Positions 46,621 through 59,870 of a stretch of DNA of 64,000 nucleotides are shown here, in pieces (position 1 is the first letter of the stretch; each line of letters begins with the position of its first letter). Position numbers and translations under genes: made by a program. The stretch spans positions 1 to 64,000 of the forward strand of contig JAMPIV010017778.1 of the NCBI GenBank assembly GCA_024509875.1, in the 5' to 3' direction. A model generated the notes under the pieces. That model was not told where the DNA came from, did not search any database, and saw only the letters and a program-made list of their open reading frames with translations. This stretch comes from Oreohelix idahoensis. Its lineage: Eukaryota; Mollusca; Gastropoda; Stylommatophora; Oreohelicidae.

Positions 46621-49600
46621 TAACTGGAGGTTTACCCAGACAATACTTCGAAGCTTACTTTAATAGATTGAGAACAGCCCATTAATCAGTAGAGATGTGT
46701 AGTAGTGATGGGTAGATAGAATAACAAAGAATTTAGCAGAGATCCTGAGCTAATCAAGAGATATAATAACATTAGTTCCTGACCAGTGCAGTAAGTGATG
46801 TAGGAGTGTCATCAATGAAGTTTCATATGTATATTATTTGATAATCAGGCTCGGAGGTAGCCAAGTTGTGAATATGTTCCTTGACAACAAATAAAGAACT
46901 TTGGTTGTCAGCTCTGAGTCGTCAAGTCCTTTCAAGTATTATAATTGGCAGATAATTTAATCTCATTCAGCAGTCATAGGAACAAGGTAGGCCACAAAGG
47001 TACTGCGCCTACAATTACGGCCTGTGAACATAAGACAAGGACATTACGGTCATCATTAAGTTGAGAACATACACAAGGGTCAACATAACAACAATCACAC
47101 AAGCAAAAGAATCTGGGTTGAGAATCAAATGAAACTATCAAAGTTGTTAATTGTTCTGATAATACTTTATTTTGTTCTTCTTTGTGAAATAAATGTTTAT
47201 AATTTTTGTGTATTTTTCCTGTTGACTTTCCTTCAATTTTTTAAAACTCACATTAATATAAATTTTTTAAATATTAATTTTACATCTAAATATGGTAGTC
47301 TGTTCAATTACTAACAATTTGATGTATAACACTCTTGGGTAGACTTCAAATTATAATGTATCAAGGAACATTAGAAGTCAGATATGTCAGAGTATGAGAA
47401 AATGATACAAAATATCAGGTCTGAAGAGAGTTAAACCTGCTATCAGTTGTCACTCAGAATTTTTTTGAAAGTCTGAACGCGCAGTTCTAGAACCATTTCG
47501 CTAAATGTGTTAATAGCATTCGTGGGGATTTTCATTCTGATTTTCTGGTAATATAAATTAGTGTTTACGTGTTTAAAAGTGTTACCTTTTACCAATTAAA
47601 AGTGTTAAGCTTTTACCAGTATAATTCACTTAGAGTCCTAGCTGTTAGAACTAGTTAAATAAAATAACGCGTAGCTATTTCATACCAGATGTTCAGTTAT
47701 CATGTTAATTTTCACCAAACGTTTTCTCACACAAGAAGAGACGGTTTGAGATGGCTGGTTTAAATGCTAGGCGCGACTGATAGTGGCATAAAAGAATTCA
47801 CGTTTTATTTCATTGTGCGTATTTATTGTAAGTCCCTATTATTTAATATCATACGACTAAACTATCAGACGCCGACCAATTTAATAGTTATTAAAGACAG
47901 GCGATACTTTGTGTAAGTGCGCAGATAGATCATTAAATAATAACTGACTTGTCCGCTGATCGTTAAGCGCGAGCAAGGGGCTGGGAGAGTTGCATACCTC
48001 CCTCCGACCTGAAAACTCAACGCTAGCGACGGGCGATAGGGTAGGCTAAAGACACCATGTACCTTTTAAATTTGATCAGGACTGACGGAATGGATAAGAG
48101 ATCGTCTTGCCCCGTCTGTGTGCATATATGTAGCTACTCGTATATAGAATAGTTGCATTTTTCCATAAATGTTTCTTATATATTCCTAACAGACCTGATC
48201 AAGGGCGTCTAGCGGTCTTTCTTTTCTTTTTACTGATTGGTTAATGTTGTCTTTTCTTGGCTTGTGTGTCACCAATTTCATTTGTGAGCAAGTATTTGCC
48301 AACAATACATGAGAAACATTTTAACTTGTAAAATTAACTGGACTTACCAAACCCAGCAATATTTTTCCAATTTGATCAGACCACTGGGGTGTGCTAAAAT
48401 AACCTTTATTCCCGATTTCTGACAGTCGTATTCAAGCGTATTTAGTCGTATTCTGGATGCTATCCAGAATTTACGCTGTTTCAGAATCGGCACTCTACCA
48501 TAGAGTCCGCCGATAGGATTATCATCATTTATCAATTGTAACATTTTTAGCAACCAGATGTTTCCCAATCCTGGAAGTATTTTCCTCTTTTAACTGTAAA
48601 CCCCAAGATCACGCTCTTGCACCAGCTATTGGCTGTGACATTGTGTTCATCCAGGAAAAAACCCACACCAGATTCGGCGTTCACCTTACTAGTCTTTGTT
48701 TGTTAGAGGATGGACTGGGGCCAATTTGGGAAATAAACCTTACATTTTATATATTCAGGAAACATTGTAATTCCAAGGGATATCACCAAGAATAGGTAAG
48801 AGTGATTGAGTGGCCACTGTATGAAAGAGAGAGTGAAAATTTTTCTTTCTTACAGGGACTTTACCAACATTAGATTTTTTTTAACCTTCTGCTATTACAT
48901 CTTTTTTTATTTGATCTTTCTTTAGATATTTGATGTTGTCAAGTTTAACTGATAATAAACAACAAAAGAAACGTAACTGTGTGTTGGTCAGACCTATACC
49001 CAATTAACCGTAGTTTCTTCACGTTTGTGTGTCTTGTTGTCACATAGCTGTGTGTGTGTAGTTAAACTTATATTTATATGTATGAGGAGGGCAAGGTTGT
49101 CTTGTACTAAATTAAAGTCGTATTGATAGGCTGGAATAGAGAAACTTACTCATTCCAGAGACATATCTTCTCCTTAAGCTATCACCCGTGAAATCTATTT
49201 CTCACACCTTTTTCTCCCGTATCTATCACCATCCACTCAACTCAGACGGGACAAAAATAACTCACAACTTATCTGTACGACAGGGATTCAATCTATCCTG
49301 CCTTGCCACTGCAGTAATCAAACTTTTCATACAGTCATTTCAATAGTGTTGATTATTTACAAAGTCGACCTTTCATTCCTCGTACCATGGGTTCCGGTTA
49401 AACTGTCCCTGTTTCTATTTTTTCTTCTCTGTCATTACTTTTTCTGCCCAAACTGTTTTTTGTTTCATTTCTGAGTCTAGAACGTTGAACTTTTCTAGTT
49501 ACTGGTTTATTTTATTCTTTTCTGACGATACAATTTCCTGGACTATTTCTGTGTGAGCTGGTTGGTTTATCTCGTATGACGAAGACTGGCCTAAACCGCC

Positions 49601-50754
49601 AGGGTATGACTATTTCTACCAATTGTTCTTGCTGCACACTACTAAACTAACCGTTCATACCTTCTGTCTCTGTGCTTGAAAAAACATACTTGTCTTGAAC
49701 TTCGTGGGAATGGAAAAACACACATCATCAAAACTATACCTAATTTGCTTCAAGCAGCAATTATCTCTACAAAGATGGTATTTGAGGCTCCAAGGAACTA
49801 GACAACCGTACATCTCTTGTGAACACAAGAGCCAACCAAAACTGGCTTGTTGTCTACGATCTTCCTTGTGGTGCTTACCTTTCTAACATTTTAAACACAT
49901 GGGAGAAAGCATTCCCAAACCTTTGCTACTGCTACGTTTGACATCTCAGATCCAACTAACTTATTTTCCTCGATTTCCTATTACAATTTCATAAACTCAC
50001 AATCATTCATTGTCACGGACTTCATAATCTCGTGCATCTTACTTCGTTCACACACTCTTATCCAAAACAACATTCACCGAGACAAGGGACACAGTAATTT
50101 TTTTTTTTAACCTCCCTTCGCTAATTAATTCCCTACTCCATATATCATTATTCCCCTTAGTACCATTCTATAACGTTATTCAACAATCGTAAAGCATAAT
50201 TAGTTACCTGCTCAGTTTTCATACTCACAATCTAATACTTTTCTTAAGGGGTGCAACTTACAGAGTAAACTCCCTTAGTCAAAAATCACAAAGTCTCACT
50301 TTATTATTTCCCATGTCAGCAAAATATAACCGCACATAATTTCCCAGTCAAATTTCATAAAGTAAGCGTAGTTTCATACTTAACCACTCTACTGACTCCA
50401 AAGCTCAACTCCCGGTTACACTTAAAAAAGAATTCAGAGTTGCAGTAATACGGGGTTAGGATTAGCGTTAGGAATCCTAAACTTACCTCTAAAACCCTAA
50501 CATTAATCATAACTCCAACGACCTGGACGAGCTACACGGTATTTGGATGGCTTCGAACACGTCCCACAATTTTCCATTTCAACCGTTGAAGATGTCTTGA
50601 CTGACTGACTACATATGTGCTCATTACCGCGTCAGTTGTGCTAAAGAACGATAACCTTATTCACCTTCAGATCCACTCATTGCACTACTGTATCACAGAC
50701 ATTCGTTTTCCGTTGCGGTCCTTACGGGGCATGGATCCACCACTTCAGCTGATC
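46621..50754. other. Non-coding, nothing recognised (4.1 kb)
   Basis: Only short unsupported frames occur. I saw no splice-linked coding exons, RNA gene or tandem repeat. It may contain decayed repeats too diverged to recognise by eye. Confidence 0.4.
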
Positions 50755-50930
50755 CCCTTACAGGAAGCCTGCATCGAGCAGTCAAATGTCCGTGTACTTG
50801 TGGTTTCTGTGGCATTGTATTTGACATGATGAGGTTGCCAGCCCCATGCGCAACCTGATATTGGCCGCCTCGTCCTTTTCTTGTTTCGTCTTCTCAGAGA
50901 CTCCCAGAAACTGCTCGAGGCACTACAGAG
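50755..50930 (-). mobile_element. Dispersed SINE, family 1, copy 2
   Basis: It matches 5759-6105 over AGGAAGCCTGCA, GTGGTTTCTGT, ACATGATGAGGTTGCCAGCCCC and AGAGACTCCCAGAA. It lacks the 137-bp nested insertion and so represents the pre-insertion state. The core AGTCGCC stretch is eroded. Confidence 0.6.
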
Positions 50931-50936
50931 ATTGTG

Positions 50937-51242
50937 GATGCTAAAAGCAATGACCTACTTTTCAGTCAATACTTCCTACCAGCAGTATCACATTGTAGTT
51001 TTATCTTAAAATATCTGAATTCTCTTTGTAACACTCCTTTCTTTTCCCCGATGCTAAAAGCAATGACTACTTTGCAGTCGATACTTCCTACCAGCAGTAT
51101 CACATTGTAGTTTTATCTTAAAATATCTGTATTTTCTTTGTAACACTCCTTTCTTTTCCCCGATGCTAAAAGCAATGACTACTTTGCAGTCGATACTTCC
51201 TACCAGCAGTATCACATTGTAGTTTTATCTTAAAATATCTGA
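50937..51242. repeat. Tandem repeat, 112-113 bp unit, 2.7 copies
   Basis: Units start with GATGCTAAAAGCAATGAC at 50,937, 51,050 and 51,162. Copies 2 and 3 are nearly identical while copy 1 has several differences, so the last duplication is recent. The array begins right at the 5' side of the SINE. Confidence 0.95.
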
Positions 51243-51959
51243 TCTTGTGGGCGGCTGTATTGACTACAGAAGCAGAAGTTACTGTAGGTAGTACTGTTTG
51301 AGACCGCTGTCCGTGCTGAAAATTCAGCAGCCCGGCCTACGAGTCACAGATTATGGTGTGCAGATGGGATCAGTTTCTGATACCGCCTGTCAGATGACAT
51401 GTAGGATAAGAACTGCATGTATCACAGACCGACCAATAACAAATATGCATGTAACCTTTTTTCTGAGTGTTTGGCATCATTCTTAATGAGTGACGCGCGT
51501 AATCATGTGTTTTGACATACAGTTAATTTCCCATTACACAAGCTCGGCCTACCTGCATTGGCTTCAGCGCAGATGGTTTCCTGAAAATACAGGGAATAGA
51601 AAGATTGTAAATTGTTTTGTTTTTTAAATAAATCATGAATAATTTAATAAATTAGAACTGGTAACACGTCCAGCCGTTCTGTTGTTATATTCTACCTAGA
51701 CAGCTTTTCCAGTCTGACGCGCTGTTGTTGTGTCTTCGCTGTCTATAGCATGACATAGAGTACAAAGAAGAAAAGTGGTAATGTGAAAGATGTAAAAAAT
51801 GGTGGAGACGTGGGCCGATGTCCATTTTTGTTTTCATTATATTTGGAAATTTTTCTTTTTCTTAAGTTCTTGGTAAGTACGTCTTCTTCCCTTCATCTCG
51901 TGGGCATTTCTTATTCTCAAAAGTAAGGAGCATTTCCTGGTTTAAAAAAAAAAAAAATA
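51243..51959. other. Non-coding, nothing recognised
   Basis: Only short frames are present, with no similarity to the other repeats. Confidence 0.4.
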
Positions 51960-53130
51960 ACAGAGTAGTTTTTGTTTTGAGAAACTTATTTGTTGTTCTC
52001 AGAAACTTATTTGTTGTTCTCAGAAACTTAGTCATCGTTCTCAGAAACTTAGTTTGTGCTGTTACAAAACTGTGGTATTATCTTGTTCTCAAAAAGCTAG
52101 CTCTTGTTCTCCGCAGCGTAGATCTTATTCTAAAAAAATACTGGGGTATTTTCTTATTCACAAAAACTGTAGTTCGTGTTCTCAAAAACTTAATTTTTTT
52201 TCTCGAAAAGGTATTTCGTGTTCTCAAAATCTTAGGTCTTGTTCTAAAAAAAAAAAAAAAAAAAACTAAAATTTGGAGTATTTTCTCCTTTATAAAAACT
52301 GCGGATAAGAATCTTCAACTCAAATGTGAAGTCAGTCCTATTGTATGGCCCTGAGAAATGGAGAACAACAACCAAAAAGCTACAGACTTTCATAAATGGG
52401 TGCTTGCGTAGAATAGAGAGATTAAAATGGTATGACAAGGTTACCAACGTGGAACTGAGGACAAGAACTAGACAAGTGCCAGTGGAACAAGAGATGAGAA
52501 GAAGACGATAGCGATGGATAGGATACACACTGAGGAAACCTGTTGATAGCATTATAAGGCAGTCCTTGTTCTGGAACCCCCAGGGCAAGAGAGGCAGAGG
52601 TAGACCAAGAAGCACATGGAGAAGAGAGCTGGAAACAGAGGTGAAAATGACGAGGAGAACGTGGAAAGAACTTGAGATGATGGCACGTGACAGGAGGACT
52701 TGGCAGGTGTTTGTTGAAGGCCTATGCTCCTTTGGGAGTGGAGGGTTATGAATGAATGAATGAAAAACTGTCGATAGTTCTTGTTCTTAAACAAACAAAA
52801 TGTGGATATTTTATGTCTTTCAAAAACTGGTTTAGGTTTTTTTTTAAAATGAGAATTTTTCTTATTAAAATGTATGGTTTTTCTTCTCAGAAACTTAGCT
52901 CTATTTCTCAAAAACCTAGTTCTAAAGAACTGTGGTATTTTCTTGTTCTAAAAAAACTGTGGTTAGTTCTTGTTCTTAAACAAGACAAAAAACTGGTTAT
53001 TTTCTGTTCCTCACAAACTGGTTAGTGTTTGTTCTCAAAAACTTACTCCTTGTTCTCAGAATATTAGCTGTTGTTCTCACAAGCCGTGTTTGTCTCTTAT
53101 TCTTAAAAATAAAATTAAAAACTGGGTATC
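51960..53130 (+). repeat. Degenerate ~21-bp tandem repeat, split by LINE
   Basis: Imperfect units of the form TTGTTCTCAGAAACTTAGT recur through 51,960-52,302 and again through 52,762-53,130, with variants TTCTCAAAAACTTA and TTCTAAAAAAACTGTGG. Leucine/valine-rich open frames over it follow from the repeat, not from selection. The LINE at 52,303 interrupts the array. Confidence 0.75.
52303..52761 (+). pseudogene. LINE RT C-terminal fragment (same family as 6289)
   Basis: The frame shows SVLLYGPEKW, LQTFINGCLRRIERLKWYDK, VEQEMRRRR, GYTLRKPVDSIIRQSLFW, GRGRPRSTWRRELETEVK and RTWQVFVEGLCS. It is close to the copy at 6289-7033. A TAG replaces TGG after MRRRR (about 52,509), making it a pseudogene. 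It is 5'-truncated and ends in (TGAA)3-4, a simple-repeat 3' tail. AAAAACTG lies on both sides (about 52,294 and 52,762), a plausible target duplication, although that string is common in the host repeat. Confidence 0.85.
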
Positions 53131-53479
53131 CATTGTACTTTAGAACGTCGATTGCTTCTGGTGCTCGAGAACTCTGTATAACGTGTTCCTATTCTTGTGA
53201 AACTTGGATAAGTGGTTCGGGTTCTCTAAACACAGGTTTATCGTGGTCTCAAGTACCCTAGGTAATCAGCAATTGAGGCAGCTGAACATGTTTATTGCGG
53301 TTCACACAGTATGTGTTGTGTCATGTTTGTTGCAGTGCTGGCAGCAGACACATCTATCAACAGTGCAATGGTTGTCAGTAATATTGCGTGCGTTCTTCGG
53401 TTCACGATGTAGTGTTTAAATGGAAACGCTGTGGGTTGTTTTTCCACACCTCAGTAGGACCATATGTATGTGTTTTATG

Positions 53480-55890
53480 TTAAGTTTTCATCACCATCAT
53501 CATCTCGATATCGTTATTATCGTCCTCATCATCATCATTTGGTCGTCATCATAGTCCTCGTCATCATCATCATTTCGTCGTAATCAGAGTCCTCATCATC
53601 ATCATCATTTGGTCGTCATCATAGTCCTCATCATCATCATCATTTGGTCGTCATCATAGTCCTGATCATCATCATCATTTCGTCGTCATCATAGTCCTCA
53701 TCATCATCATCATTTCGTCGTCATCATAGTCCTCATCATCATCATCATTTGGTCGTCATCATAGTCCTGATCATCATCATCATTTGGTCGTCATCATAGT
53801 CATGATCATCATCATCATTTCGTCGTCATCGTAGTCCTCATCATTATCATCATTTGGTCGTCATCATAGTCCTCATCATCATCACCATTTCGTCGTCATT
53901 ATAGTCCTCATCATCATCATTTCGTCGTCATCATAGTCCTCATCATCATCATCATTTGGTCGTCATCATAGTCCTGATCATCATCATCATTTCGTCGTCA
54001 TCATAGTCCTCATCATCATCATCATTTTGTCGTCATCATAGTCCTCATCATTTCGTCGTCATCATAGTCCTCGTCATCATCATCATTTCGTCGTCATCAT
54101 AGTCCTCATCATCATCATCATTTCGTCGTCATCATAGTCCTCATCATCATCATCATTTGGTCGTCATCATAGTCCTCATCATCATCATCATTTGGTCGTC
54201 ATCATAGTCCTGATCATCATTTCGTCGTCATCATAGTCCTCATCATCATCATCATTTGGTCGTCATCATAGTCCTGATCATCATCATCATTTCGTCGTCA
54301 TCATAGTCCTCATCATCATCATCATTTCGTCGTCATCATAGTCCTCATCATCATCATCATTTCGTCGTCATCATAGTCCTCGTCATCATCATCATTTCGT
54401 CGTAATCATAGTCCTCATCATCATCATCATTTCGTCGTCATCATAGTCCTCATCATCATCATCATTTGGTCGTCATCATAGTCCTCATCATCATCATCAT
54501 TTCGTCGTAATCATAGTCCTCGTCATCATCATCATTTGGTCGTCATCATAGTCCTGATCATCATCATCATTTCGTCGTCATCATAGTCCTCATCATCATC
54601 ATCATTTGGTCGTCATCATAGTCCTGATCATCATTTCGTCGTCATCATAGTCCTCATCATCATCATCATTTGGTCGTCATCATAGTCCTGATCATCATCA
54701 TCATTTCGTCGTCATCATAGTCCTCATCATCATCATCATTTCGTCGTCATCATAGTCCTCATCATCATCATCATTTCGTCGTCATCATAGTCCTCGTCAT
54801 CATCATCATTTCGTCGTAATCATAGTCCTCATCATCATCATCATTTCGTCGTCATCATAGTCCTCATCATCATCATCATTTGGTCGTCATCATAGTCCTC
54901 ATCATCATCATCATTTGGTCGTCATCATAGTCCTGATCATCATCATTATTTCGTCGTCATCATAGTCCTCATCATCATCATCATTTCGTCGTCATCATAG
55001 TCCTCATCATCATCATCATTTGGTCGTCATCATAGTCCTGATCATCATCATCATTTCGTCGTCATCATAGTCCTCATCATCATCATCATTTCGTCGTCAT
55101 CATAGTCCTCATCATCATCATCATTTCGTCGTCATCATAGTCCTCGTCATCATCATCATTTCGTCGTAATCATAGTCCTCGTCATCATCATCATTTGGTC
55201 GTCATCATAGTCCTGATCATCATCATCATTTCGTCGTCATCATAGTCCTCATCATCATCATCATTTGGTCGTCATCATAGTCCTGATCATCATTTCGTCG
55301 TCATCATAGTCCTCATCATCATCATCATTTGGTCGTCATCATAGTCCTGATCATCATCATCATTTCGTCGTCATCATAGTCCTCATCATCATCATCATTT
55401 CGTCGTCATCATAGTCCTCATCATCATCATCATTTCGTCGTCATCATAGTCCTCGTCATCATCATCATTTCGTCGTAATCATAGTCCTCATCATCATCAT
55501 TTCGTCGTCATCATAGTCCTCATCATCATCATCATTTCGTCGTCATCATAGTCCTCATCATCATCATCATTTGGTCGTCATCATAGTCCTGATCATCATC
55601 ATTATTTCGTCGTCATCATAGTCCTCATCATCATCATCATTTCGTCGTCATCATAGTCCTCATCATCATCATCATTTGGTCGTCATCATAGTCCTGATCA
55701 TCATCATCATTTCGTCGTCATCATAGTCCTCATCATCATCATCATTTTGTCGTCATCATAGTCCTCATCATCATCATCATTTCGTCGTCATCATAGTCCT
55801 CATCATCATCATCATTTCGTCGTCATCATAGTCCTTATCATCATCATTTCGTCGTAATCATAGTCCTTATCATTTTCGCCGAGCATCATC
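53480..55890. repeat. Minisatellite, ~32-bp unit, roughly 75 copies
   Basis: The unit is (TCA)4-T-TT(C/G)GTCG followed by TCATCATAGTCC. Variants are CGTCG versus GGTCG, a start of CATC, GATC or CGTC, and CGTCGTAATC. Because 32 is not a multiple of three it is not a coding repeat. The order of variants itself repeats at about 413 and 660 bp, giving higher-order structure. Confidence 0.95.
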
Positions 55891-55924
55891 ATCATCATTA
55901 TTTTCCTTTGCGCCCCTGCCGTAG

Positions 55925-56145
55925 CATTTGGCCACTAGTACAACTGGACCTGCACGAGGCCTGCACGTTACAGTCGCGTGCTCTTGTAGCACTGTTTATT
56001 CTGGCATTATGTTTTACACGACCATGTTGTCATCCCTGTGCAGAAGGCCGTTAGTCGCCATGTACGACATGCCTGAAAGTGCTGTAATCCTATTTTTTTG
56101 GGGTCTCATCAGAGACCCTCGGGACTACACGGGGCTGAGGGTGAA
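55925..56145 (-). mobile_element. Dispersed SINE, family 1, copy 3
   Basis: It shares GCCTGCACG, CGTGCTCTTGTAGCA, TTTTACACGA.CATGTTG, TTAGTCGCCATGTACGACATG and TCTCATCAGAGACCC with the copies at 5759 and 50,755. On the minus strand its 3' side runs into ATGATGATG sequence and then the minisatellite. Confidence 0.6.
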
Positions 56146-56589
56146 TTAACAAAGGGGAATATTGACTGTAAAAAGAGACATAGAAAACCCTTGAACTGAG
56201 ATCAAGAGACAGGAAAGCTTGGCATGAATTTGTTGAAACATGTTAAACATATTGCCACAGAACTCACCACTACAACATCGCGTGAATTCTTTGTGCAGGC
56301 TTCACGCAGGGAGATGAGCTACAGTGATGGTTGCATGCCCCATAATGAGTAAAAAGACAAATGAATTATACAGCTATAACACTGAAATGAAGTTCTTAGC
56401 CTGTAGATAATAGGAGGTCTCGGTGAGTATGTAGTTGGTTTTGTTTTAAGGAATACAGTTCATCGTGGATCACATAGTTAGTCGTGAGACTGTGTTACGG
56501 ACAGGTGTAACTTACATTTTTACTGTGTTCGTATACGATGACTTCACTTTACTATTTAACTGTTTAGTTCTACTGACGTCATGAAGTGT
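56146..56589. other. Non-coding, nothing recognised
   Basis: AT-rich, with no frame or repeat of note. Confidence 0.4.
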
Positions 56590-56900
56590 AGTGAAGAACT
56601 CAAGTTTGTGTACTTGTGCCAAGTGTGTTTCATTGGCTGCTGTCAGCCCGTGTTGTTGTAGGATTTCTGTGATGTCAATGCAGTTGCCGCTTGGTCTTTC
56701 AGTACCCTGATACCAGATCTTTTATAATAGGCGTGTAGTTGTACATTTGTTGGTCTCCATTCTCATCTGATGGCCAAACCACTTAATTTTCTGTCTCTCT
56801 TATATAGTTGATGCAGGATGCGGCTCCTATAATTTTGCAGATGTAATAATCTTTCTGTTTGTCTCTCCTTGTAACGTAAATGGCTTTTCTTATGTATACA
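56590..56900 (-). pseudogene. LINE RT C-terminal fragment, third family
   Basis: The minus-strand frame contains RERQKIKWFGHQMRMET near 56,770-56,815, then ERPSGNCIDITEILQQHG with stops between. The pattern IKWFGH..RM...RPSG.W matches the post-RT region of LINEs. It has several stops and no RT core, so it is a decayed fragment with approximate ends. Confidence 0.6.
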
Positions 56901-56949
56901 GTCAATGCCTCACTAAGTGCGGTAATTCATTTTAGTTAACAGCAGGTTG

Positions 56950-57260
56950 GAGCCGCGGTAGCACAGTGGTTAGTGCATTCGCTTCCTAGCTCGGTGGTCC
57001 ATGGTTCGATCCCCAGTTGAGGTGGGATTTTTTAGACCGCAAACGGCTCCGGGGTCGACCCAGCCTCATACATTGGGTACCAGAGGAACTCTGGGAAGGT
57101 TAAGGCGGCCGGCGTAATGTTGACCACATCACCCCTAGTGTGCCGATGATCGAGAAAATATGGGCCTAACACCATATTCCAAATATGCCTCAATGGGCGT
57201 GTAACAGGAGCCTTTACCCTTGTTAAGGGGAGGAGCTACACCACATTTTAAGTCAAAATA
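56950..57260 (+). mobile_element. tRNA-derived SINE
   Basis: A tRNA-like head has an A box around GGTAGCACAGTGGTTAG (56,957) and a perfect B box GGTTCGATCCC at 57,003-57,013. A ~240-bp body follows (GACCGCAAACGGCTCC, GGGTACCAGAGGAACTCTGG). A free-standing tRNA gene is rejected because the body continues and the stems are poor. The 3' end is approximate. Confidence 0.75.
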
Positions 57261-57677
57261 GCCCAAACATAAAAATTTAGATTTGTCTGTATTCACATAA
57301 TTTATATTATCCTGAATCTAAATATGTGAAAATCATTTGTCATAATGTCACAGATTGCCTCCCCTGCTTTGCAGTAGTGGTCCAACAGTGGCCAAAACTA
57401 AAGAGTATCTAAACTGGGTCGTCAAAGGTGTTTACTTTTGCACAAGATTACTCTTGGCAGAGATGTAGATAGAAGTGTAATGACGCTTCTATCCGAAAGG
57501 AGCATTCACAAGATAAATCAGAAGTCAAGAACCATGCGGTATAGCGCTGAGCAATGGTTAACTTATATCTGTCCGTCGCCTTTTGAGAAGGATATAAGCA
57601 ATGGTTTTCAGCCCGTTTAAGCCCCCAGCTGAGTTAATTCAGCGAATTCCTCTTATAATGGTATAGCTCTGTTTACA

Positions 57678-57850
<173 letters not shown>

Positions 57851-57879
57851 CTGGCTCATACGTTTGTTTTCATACATAT

Positions 57880-58341
<462 letters not shown>

Positions 58342-59266
58342 ATTGTTTAGTCTTAAAACAACATGTAGCAATTTTAATAATGAATTAGTCTTTAACAGTT
58401 AAAATAAATATGGAAAGATTGGTGAAATTTTGCTGTAAATACAAGTTTTCGTCACTGAGACGTAGGTGAAGGTTTATCAAAGAGTCCGATGGTGGTGCCT
58501 TTTTATAAGCACTTAACTTTTATAAGGGAGTCCTGTAGCTGTGGTTTTCGTCACTTCTTGGTGATGAGTGTACTTCTCTCACACGAGTCGCGTTGAAACT
58601 TCAGTACTTCGAACCGTCTGATAACGTGTAACCACGTACTTTTAGAAAAAATAGAAAGACAAATGCCTCTGCTAAGTACCCTGAGTTAGAAGCTTAACAG
58701 GCGCATCCTCTCGATGTCCACCAACCAATGTTAATCTCTCAGAAGAATTAAATTCTTGAGGACATAGTGTAACTCAGGAAAGATGAATAGAAATCAAACT
58801 ATTCCTCTGGGTATTAACTGGGAAAATGTGTCTGGACAGCGCGAATAATGATTTGTCCCTGAACTAACATTAACAATCTACATATATCTCACAAAATGAT
58901 ATGATACACTTGAGGCACGTATGATGTAATCAGCACTCATCACCTCTCCAGTCGGAGTCTGTGGTCACCTCTGCTGTCGGGTTTTCTGCACGACTAGCCA
59001 GAAACAATCACCAGCGCTTGCTGTAGTGGTTCATTTATATACTATTTTCATATGTTGAGGTTGCCAGCCTTATATATAACCACTAAGCAAGAAAAACATG
59101 TCAAATTCACTATTGTAAAATAAATGTTACACTTACCCCAAAATTTTGGGTTAAACACAATCTCCTTGCACAGGTTTCGGATGGACACGAGCAATTTCGG
59201 TGCACATGCTCTCGAATCAATTTCGTCTGAGAAATTCCTCTTATGACGGTGTTCTATGAATTACTT

Positions 59267-59611
59267 CTTCTTCTCTTCTTCTTCTTCCATCCTTAGCCAC
59301 CAACCGGCAAAGCAGTGTGTGGCCAGTACGCCTAGTGGCGTCTTAGGGCAACAACAAATTGATCAATCTATTGCTGTTTCCACCACGCCTAGTGGCGTCT
59401 TTGTTGAACAAAAACAGACCAAACAATCTATCATTGTTTCCGTAATCAGATTGGTTGGCAAGCAGGTGATCAGCCCACTGTGCGAAGTTTTTACGGGATG
59501 GGGTAAACAGCCCCATGCCCAACCCTCCTTAGTCGCTTTTTACGACATGCGTTGTAGGGTGCAGTGTTACTATTCTTTGCTCCCCTTTCGGGCCCCGGTA
59601 ACACACGGGTG
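59267..59611 (-). mobile_element. SINE, family 2, with LINE-like 3' end
   Basis: An 11-bp target duplication ATGAATTACTT flanks it (59,256-59,266 and 59,612-59,622). Copy 2 of the long repeat (about 63,735-63,755) has the uninterrupted site. Read on the minus strand it starts near CCCGTGTGTTACC. It then has the core GCATGTCGTA...GCGACTAAGGAGGG and two copies of AAGACGCCACTAGGCGT, and ends GGTTGGTGGCTAAGGATGG plus (AAG)n. The last ~85 bp match the 3' end of the LINE at 60,398. Confidence 0.8.
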
Positions 59612-59870
59612 ATGAATTACTTGGTCTTTGATATTATTTCTCTTATGACTGATGATCCCATTCCTAGGTTTCCAGTCTCTGTATTTATAAAGGCGGGCTT
59701 ACTTTTTAAGGTTTTAAGTTTCCCAAATACTTCGATGTGTCACTTATAAGTATGGAATTCCAGGTCCAATCCTTCTCTTTCTGGCTTTTTGGGAGTTGTT
59801 TGTTTGAAGTTGCGAAGCTGTCTGTTCTGTGTCTCTGAGTTCGCTAGATTTTATTTTCAGTTTCCAGTTC

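Noticed and set aside
53480..55890. Regular short units suggest a CRISPR array
   Set aside because: There are no unique spacers between constant repeats; the whole 32-bp unit varies slightly, and the context is eukaryotic.
56950..57022. Functional tRNA gene
   Set aside because: Perfect B box, but poor stems and a long SINE body directly attached.
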